From: Eledone cirrhosa
Lineage: Eukaryota > Mollusca > Cephalopoda > Octopoda > Eledonidae
Length of the DNA: 64,000 nt
Direction: 5' to 3'
NCBI GenBank assembly: GCA_964016885.1
Contig: OZ024741.1
Coordinates: 28,341,956 to 28,405,955 of the forward strand
In this document: positions 58,607 through 64,000 of the stretch, one piece after another
Layout of the letters: every line of letters starts with the position of its first letter
How positions within the stretch are numbered: position 1 is the first letter of the stretch
Position numbers and translations under genes: made by a program
Notes under the pieces: generated by a model
Databases searched by the model: none
What the model was told of the DNA's origin: nothing
The model's input: the letters and a program-made list of their open reading frames with translations, nothing else

Positions 58607-58994
58607 AGTGTAGGTTATTGGTATATAACTGGTATATATAGGGATATAACTACATATACAGATACTGTCAGTCTTACTACAGTGCAGGTTATTGTATATA
58701 ACTGGTATATATAGAGATATAACTACATATACAGATACTGTCAGTCTTACTACAGTGTAGGTTATTGGTAGATAACTGGTATATATAGGGATATAATTAC
58801 ATATAGATACTGTCAGTGGTACTACAGTGTAGGTTATTGGTAGATAACTGGTATATATAGGGATATAACTACACATAGATACTGTCAGTCTTACTAGCGT
58901 GTAGGTTATTGGTATATCACTGGTATATATAGGGATATAACTGCACATAGATACTGTCAGTAATACTACAGTGTAGGTTATTGGTAGATAATTG

Positions 58995-60938
58995 GTATAT
59001 ATAGGGATATAACTACACATAGATACTGACAGTGGTACTAGAGTGTAGGTTATTGGTATATAACTGGTATATATAGGGATATAACTACATATAGATACTG
59101 TCAGTGGTACTATAGTGTAGGTTAATGGTATATAACTGGTATATATAGGGATATAACTACACATAGATACTGTCAGTGGTACTACAGTGTAGGTTATTGG
59201 TAGATAACTGGTATATATAGGGATATAACTACATAGAGATACTGTCAGTGGTACTACAGTGTAGGTTATTGGTAGATAACTGGTATATATAGGGATATAA
59301 CTACACATAGATACTGTCAGTGGTACTACAGTGTAGGTTATTGGTAGATAACTGGTATATATAGGGATATAACTACATAGAGATACTGTCAGTGGTACTA
59401 CAGTGTAGGTTATTGGTAGATAACTGGTAAATATAGGGATATAAATACACATAGATACTGTCAGTGGTACTACGGTGTAGGTTATTGGTATATAACTGGA
59501 ATATATAGGGATATAACTACACATAGATACTGTCAGTGGTACTACAGTGTAGGATATTGTTATATGACTGGTATATATAGGATTATAACTACATATAGAC
59601 ACTGTCAGTGGTAATATAGTGTAGGTTATTGGTATATAACTGGTATATATAGGGATATAACTACACATAGATACTGTCAGTGGTACTACAGTGTAGGTTA
59701 TTGCAAGATAACTGGTATATATAGGGATATAACTACATATAGATACTGACAGTGGTACTACAGTGTAGGTTATTGGTAGATAACTTGTATATATCTGGAT
59801 ATAACTACATATAGATACTGTCAGTGGTACTACAGTGTAGGTTATTGGTAGATAACTGGTATATATAGGGATATAACTACACATAGATACTGTCAGTGGT
59901 ACTACAGTGTAGGTTATTGGTATATAACTGGTATATATAGGGATATAACTACATATAGATACTTTCAGTGGTACTACAGTGTAGGTTATTGGTATATAAC
60001 TGGTATATATAGGGATATAACTATACATAGATACTGTCAGTGTTACTACAGTGTAGGTTATTGGTAGAGAACTGGTATATATAGGGATATAACTACATAT
60101 AGATACTGACAGTGGTACTACAGTGTAGGTTATTGGTAGATAACTGGTATATATAGGGATATAACTACATATAGATACTGTCAGTGGTACTACAGTGTAG
60201 GTTATTGGTTGATAGCTGGTATATATAGGGATATAAGTTCACATAGATACTGTCAGTGGTACTACAGTGTAGGTTATTGGTAGATAACTGGTATATATAG
60301 GGATATAACTACACATAGATACTATCAGTCTTACTAGAGTGTAGGTTATTGGTAGATAACTGGTATATATAAGGATATAACTACACATAGATATTGTCAG
60401 TGGTACTATAGTGTAGGTTATTGGTAGATCACTGGTATATATAGGGATATAACTAAACATAGACACTGTCAGTGGTACTACAGTGTAGGTTATTGGTATA
60501 TAACTGGTATATATAGGGATATAACTACATATAGATACTGTCAGTGGTACTACGTTGTAGGTTATTGGTATATAACTGGAATATATAGCGATATAACTAC
60601 ACATAGATACTGTCAGTGGTACTACAGTGTAGGTTATTGGTATATAACTGGTATATATAGGGATATAACTACATATAGATACTGTCAGTGGTACTATAGT
60701 GTAGGTTATTGGTATATCAATGGTATATATAGGGATATAACTACATAGAGATACTGTCAGTGGTACTACAGTGTAGGTTATTGGTATATAACTGGTATAT
60801 ATAGGGATATAACTACACATAGATACTGTCAGTGGTACTACAGTGTAGGTTATTGCTATATAACTGGTATATATAGGGATATAACTACATATAGATACTG
60901 ACAGTGGTACTACAGTGTAGGTTATTGGTATATAACTG
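58995..60938 (+). repeat. 1,944-bp tandem duplication, copy 1 (27 monomers)
   Basis: This copy is followed directly by 60,939-62,802. The offset is 1,944 bp at first and 1,872 bp after one monomer missing from the second copy (the extra CATAGAGATAC monomer near 59,380 here). Shared variants are GGTTAATGG near 59,120, ATAAATACACATAG near 59,443, ATTGCAAGATAAC near 59,700, GATACTTTC near 59,958 and GCGATATAAC near 60,588. Confidence 0.9.
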
Positions 60939-62802
60939 GTATATATAGGGATATAACTACACATAGATACTGACAGTGGTACTAGAGTGTAGGTTATTGG
61001 TATATAACTGGTATATATAGGGATATAACTACATATAGATACTGTCAGTGGTACTATAGTGTAGGTTAATGGTATATAACTGGTATATATAGGGATATAA
61101 CTACACATAGATACTGTCAGTGGTACTACAGTGTAGGTTATTGGTAGATAACTGGTATATATAGGGATATAACTACATAGAGATACTGTCAGTGGTACTA
61201 CAGTGTAGGTTATTGGTAGATAACTGGTATATATAGGGATATAACTACACATAGATACTGTCAGTGGTACTACAGTGTAGGTTATTGGTAGATAACTGGT
61301 AAATATAGGGATATAAATACACATAGATACTGTCAGTGGTACTACGGTGTAGGTTATTGGTATATAACTGGAATATATAGGGATATAACTACACATAGAT
61401 ACTGTCAGTGGTACTACAGTGTAGGATATTGTTATATGACTGGTATATATAGGATTATAACTACATATAGACACTGTCAGTGGTAATATAGTGTAGGTTA
61501 TTGGTATATAACTGGTATATATAGGGATATAACTACACATATATACTGTCAGTGGTACTACAGTGTAGGTTATTGCAAGATAACTGGTATATATAGGGAT
61601 ATAACTACATATAGATACTGACAGTGGTACTACAGTGTAGGTTATTGGTAGATAACTTGTATATATCTGGATATAACTACATATAGATACTGTCAGTGGT
61701 ACTACAGTGTAGGTTATTGGTAGATAACTGGTATATATAGGGATATAACTACACATAGATACTGTCAGTGGTACTACAGTGTAGGTTATTGGTATATAAC
61801 TGGTATATATAGGGATATAACTACATATAGATACTTTCAGTGGTACTACAGTGTAGGTTATTGGTATATAACTGGTATATATAGGGATATAACTATACAT
61901 AGATACTGTCAGTGTTACTACAGTGTAGGTTATTGGTAGAGAACTGGTATATATAGGGATATAACTACATATAGATACTGACAGTGGTACTACAGTGTAG
62001 GTTATTGGTAGATAACTGGTATATATAGGGATATAACTACATATAGATACTGTCAGTGGTACTACAGTGTAGGTTATTGGTTGATAGCTGGTATATATAG
62101 GGATATAACTTCACATAGATACTGTCAGTGGTACTACAGTGTAGGTTATTGGTAGATAACTGGTATATATAGGGATATAACTACACATAGATACTATCAG
62201 TCTTACTAGAGTGTAGGTTATTGGTAGATAACTGGTATATATAAGGATATAACTACACATAGATATTGTCAGTGGTACTATAGTGTAGGTTATTGGTAGA
62301 TCACTGGTATATATAGGGATATAACTAAACATAGACACTGTCAGTGGTACTACAGTGTAGGTTATTGGTATATAACTGGTATATATAGGGATATAACTAC
62401 ATATAGATACTGTCAGTGGTACTACGTTGTAGGTTATTGGTATATAACTGGAATATATAGCGATATAACTACACATAGATACTGTCAGTGGTACTACAGT
62501 GTAGGTTATTGGTATATAACTGGTATATATAGGGATATAACTACATATAGATACTGTCAGTGGTACTATAGTGTAGGTTATTGGTATATCAATGGTATAT
62601 ATAGGGATATAACTACATAGAGATACTGTCAGTGGTACTACAGTGTAGGTTATTGGTATATAACTGGTATATATAGGGATATAACTACACATAGATACTG
62701 TCAGTGGTACTACAGTGTAGGTTATTGCTATATAACTGGTATATATAGGGATATAACTACATATAGATACTGACAGTGGTACTACAGTGTAGGTTATTGG
62801 TA
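60939..62802 (+). repeat. 1,944-bp tandem duplication, copy 2 (26 monomers)
   Basis: This is a head-to-tail copy of 58,995-60,938, one monomer shorter. Its right part coincides with block H copy 2, so the series at 60.06-60.93 kb and 61.93-62.80 kb both descend from the 56.7-57.6 kb type. Private differences include CACATATATACTG near 61,536. Confidence 0.9.
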
Positions 62803-63597
62803 GATAACTGGTATATATCTGGATATAACTACATATAGATAATGTCAGTGGTACTACAGTGTAGGTTATTGGTAGATAACTGGTATATATAGGGATATAA
62901 CTACATATAGATACTGTCAGTGGTACTACAGTGTAGGTTATTGGTATATAACTGGTATATATAGGGATATAACTACATATAGATACTGTCAGTGGTACTA
63001 CAGTGTAGGTTATTGGTATATAACTGGTATATATAGGGATATAACTATACATAGATACTGTCAGTGGTACTACAGTGTAGGTTATTGGTAGAGAACTGGT
63101 ATATATAGGGATATAACTACATATAGATACTGACAGTGGTACTACAGTGTAGGTTATTGGTATATGACTGGGATATAGAAGGATATAAATACATATAGAT
63201 ACAGTCAGTGGAACTACAGTGTAGGTTATTGGTAGATAACTGGTATATATAGGGATATAACTACACATAGATACTGTCAGTGTTACTACAGTGTAGGTTA
63301 TTGGTATAGAACTGGTATATATAGGGATATAACTACATATACAGATACTGTCAGTCTTACTACAGTGTAGTTTATTGGTATATAACTGGGATATATAGAG
63401 ATATAACTACATATACAGTTACTGTCAGTCTTACTACAGTGTAGGTTATTGGTAGATAACTGGTATATATAGGGATATAACTACATATAGATACTGTCAG
63501 TGGTACTACAGTGTAGGTTATTGGTTGATAGCTGGTATATATAGGGATATAACTACACATAGATACTGTCAGTTGTACTACAGTGTAGGTTATTGGT
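62000..63597 (+). repeat. Higher-order block H, copy 2
   Basis: This is the right-hand copy of 56,665-58,262. Here GATACTGTC stands at 62,478 where the left copy has GATAGTGTC. The match ends at 63,598, where T replaces G at monomer position 12. Confidence 0.88.
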
Positions 63598-64000
63598 ATA
63601 TAACTGGTATATATAGGGATATAACTACATATAGATACTTTCAGTGGTACTACAGTGTAGGTTATTGGTATATAACTGGTATATATAGGGATATAACTAT
63701 ACATAGATACTGTCAGTGTTACTACAGTGTAGGTTATTGGTAGAGAACTGGTATATATAGGGATATAACTACATATAGATACTGACAGTGGTACTACAGT
63801 GTAGGTTATTGGTAGATAACTGGTATATATAGGGATATAACTACATATAGATACTGTCAGTGGTACTACAGTGTAGGTTATTGGTTGATAGCTGGTATAT
63901 ATAGGGATATAAGTTCACATAGATACTGTCAGTGGTACTACAGTGTAGGTTATTGGTAGATAACTGGTATATATAGGGATATAACTACACATAGATACTA
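63598..64000 (+). repeat. Partial further copy, cut by window end
   Basis: This stretch follows 61,794 onwards at an offset of 1,804 bp, sharing GATACTTTC (63,634 and 61,830) and the GGTAGAGAACTGG monomer (63,732 and 61,928). The AAGTTCACATAG variant at 63,911 matches the one at 60,235. The copied series runs into the window edge, so the array continues to the right. A plus-strand frame at 63,525-63,743 exists only because three adjacent monomers lack the TAG-forming G at position 12. Confidence 0.85.

Larger units (their letters stand above)
1..64000 (+). repeat. 72-bp satellite array filling the window
   Basis: Every stretch I read returns to the same unit after 72 bp, with a GGTTATTGG-like start and a TACTACAGTGTA-like end. 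All units point the same way; I saw no inverted unit and no intervening unique DNA. At 72 bp per unit the window holds about 885 monomers. Consensus composition is 24 A, 25 T, 16 G and 7 C, so the plus strand is G-rich relative to C. Neighbouring monomers differ by a few substitutions, while monomers several kilobases apart can be identical, which is the signature of higher-order amplification. Both window edges cut through the array. Tandem arrays of this kind are typical of eukaryotic heterochromatin, including centromeres; which type this is cannot be told from sequence alone. I do not recognise the family. Confidence 0.98.

Noticed and set aside
63525..63743. Plus-strand frame of 72 codons
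   Set aside because: It is open only because adjacent monomers have T, not G, at position 12 and so lack TAG. It overlaps the same repeats that are open on the other strand.
1..64000. Dozens of minus-strand open frames of 60 to 1,000 codons as a repeat-protein gene family
   Set aside because: They tile the array, begin and end at satellite polymorphisms, lie in tandem copies of the same 72-bp unit and have no flanking non-repeat sequence. A 72-bp period without a stop in one frame makes such frames unavoidable.
1..64000. CRISPR array
   Set aside because: The repeats are directly adjacent 72-bp units with no unique spacers, no leader and no cas genes.
1..64000. CENP-B box in the monomer
   Set aside because: The known box needs CG dinucleotides in its core, and the consensus contains none.
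1..64000. TATA-box promoters at TATATATAG in each monomer
   Set aside because: The motif is part of the repeat and occurs hundreds of times without any gene downstream. Base composition alone can account for it.
1..64000. Telomeric or subtelomeric simple repeat
   Set aside because: No short G-rich telomere motif is repeated, and the period is 72 bp. A subtelomeric position cannot be excluded but nothing in the window shows it.
1..64000. Transposon or retroelement insertions, tRNA or rRNA genes
   Set aside because: I saw no interruption of the 72-bp period longer than a few bases, so there is no room for an inserted element or RNA gene.

Overview
The whole 64 kb window is one satellite DNA array. 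A 72-bp, AT-rich unit (consensus about 32% G+C) is repeated head to tail roughly 885 times from the first base to the last, always in the same orientation. I see no unique sequence, gene, transposon or RNA gene between units, and neither end of the array lies in the window. An array of this size with nested higher-order duplications suggests a eukaryotic chromosome, such as a centromeric, pericentromeric or other heterochromatic block. I do not recognise the monomer family and cannot name the organism.

Unit: the monomer starts GGTTATTGG, passes through TATATATAGGGATATAAC and ACTGTCAGT, and ends TACTACAGTGTA. Most copies differ by a few substitutions. Common sites are position 12 (G/T), position 43 (C/T) and positions 59-60 (GG/CT). 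Length variants of 70, 71, 73, 74 and 76 bp come mainly from gain or loss of TA or CA dinucleotides or of one G.

Layout: (I) 1-9.6 kb holds mixed monomers, with a 1.7-kb block seen at 1 and again at 3.83 kb. (II) 9,644-26,419 is a head-to-tail pair of 8,388-bp units of 116 monomers each. I found no difference between them at the private variants I compared, and each contains an older internal 2.5-kb duplication. (III) 25.8-34.6 kb has a 4,392-bp-spaced duplication and a 1,078-bp tandem duplication. (IV) 34.6-43.6 kb has blocks copied at spacings of 5,263 and 3,895 bp. (V) 43.6-52.1 kb has more diverged monomers, parts of which are the apparent source of the next zone. (VI) 52.1-64 kb has a 3,247-bp tandem duplication, then a 1,944-bp tandem duplication and further partial copies.

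Reading frames: 72 is a multiple of three, so long open frames appear on the minus strand (up to 1,000 codons, a 24-residue repeat without charged residues in its consensus), and short ones on the plus strand. They begin and end at satellite polymorphisms and at 70/73/74-bp length variants. I treat them as by-products of the repeat, not genes. What is informative here is the amplification history written in the higher-order structure, and the periodic TA-step and dyad architecture of the monomer.
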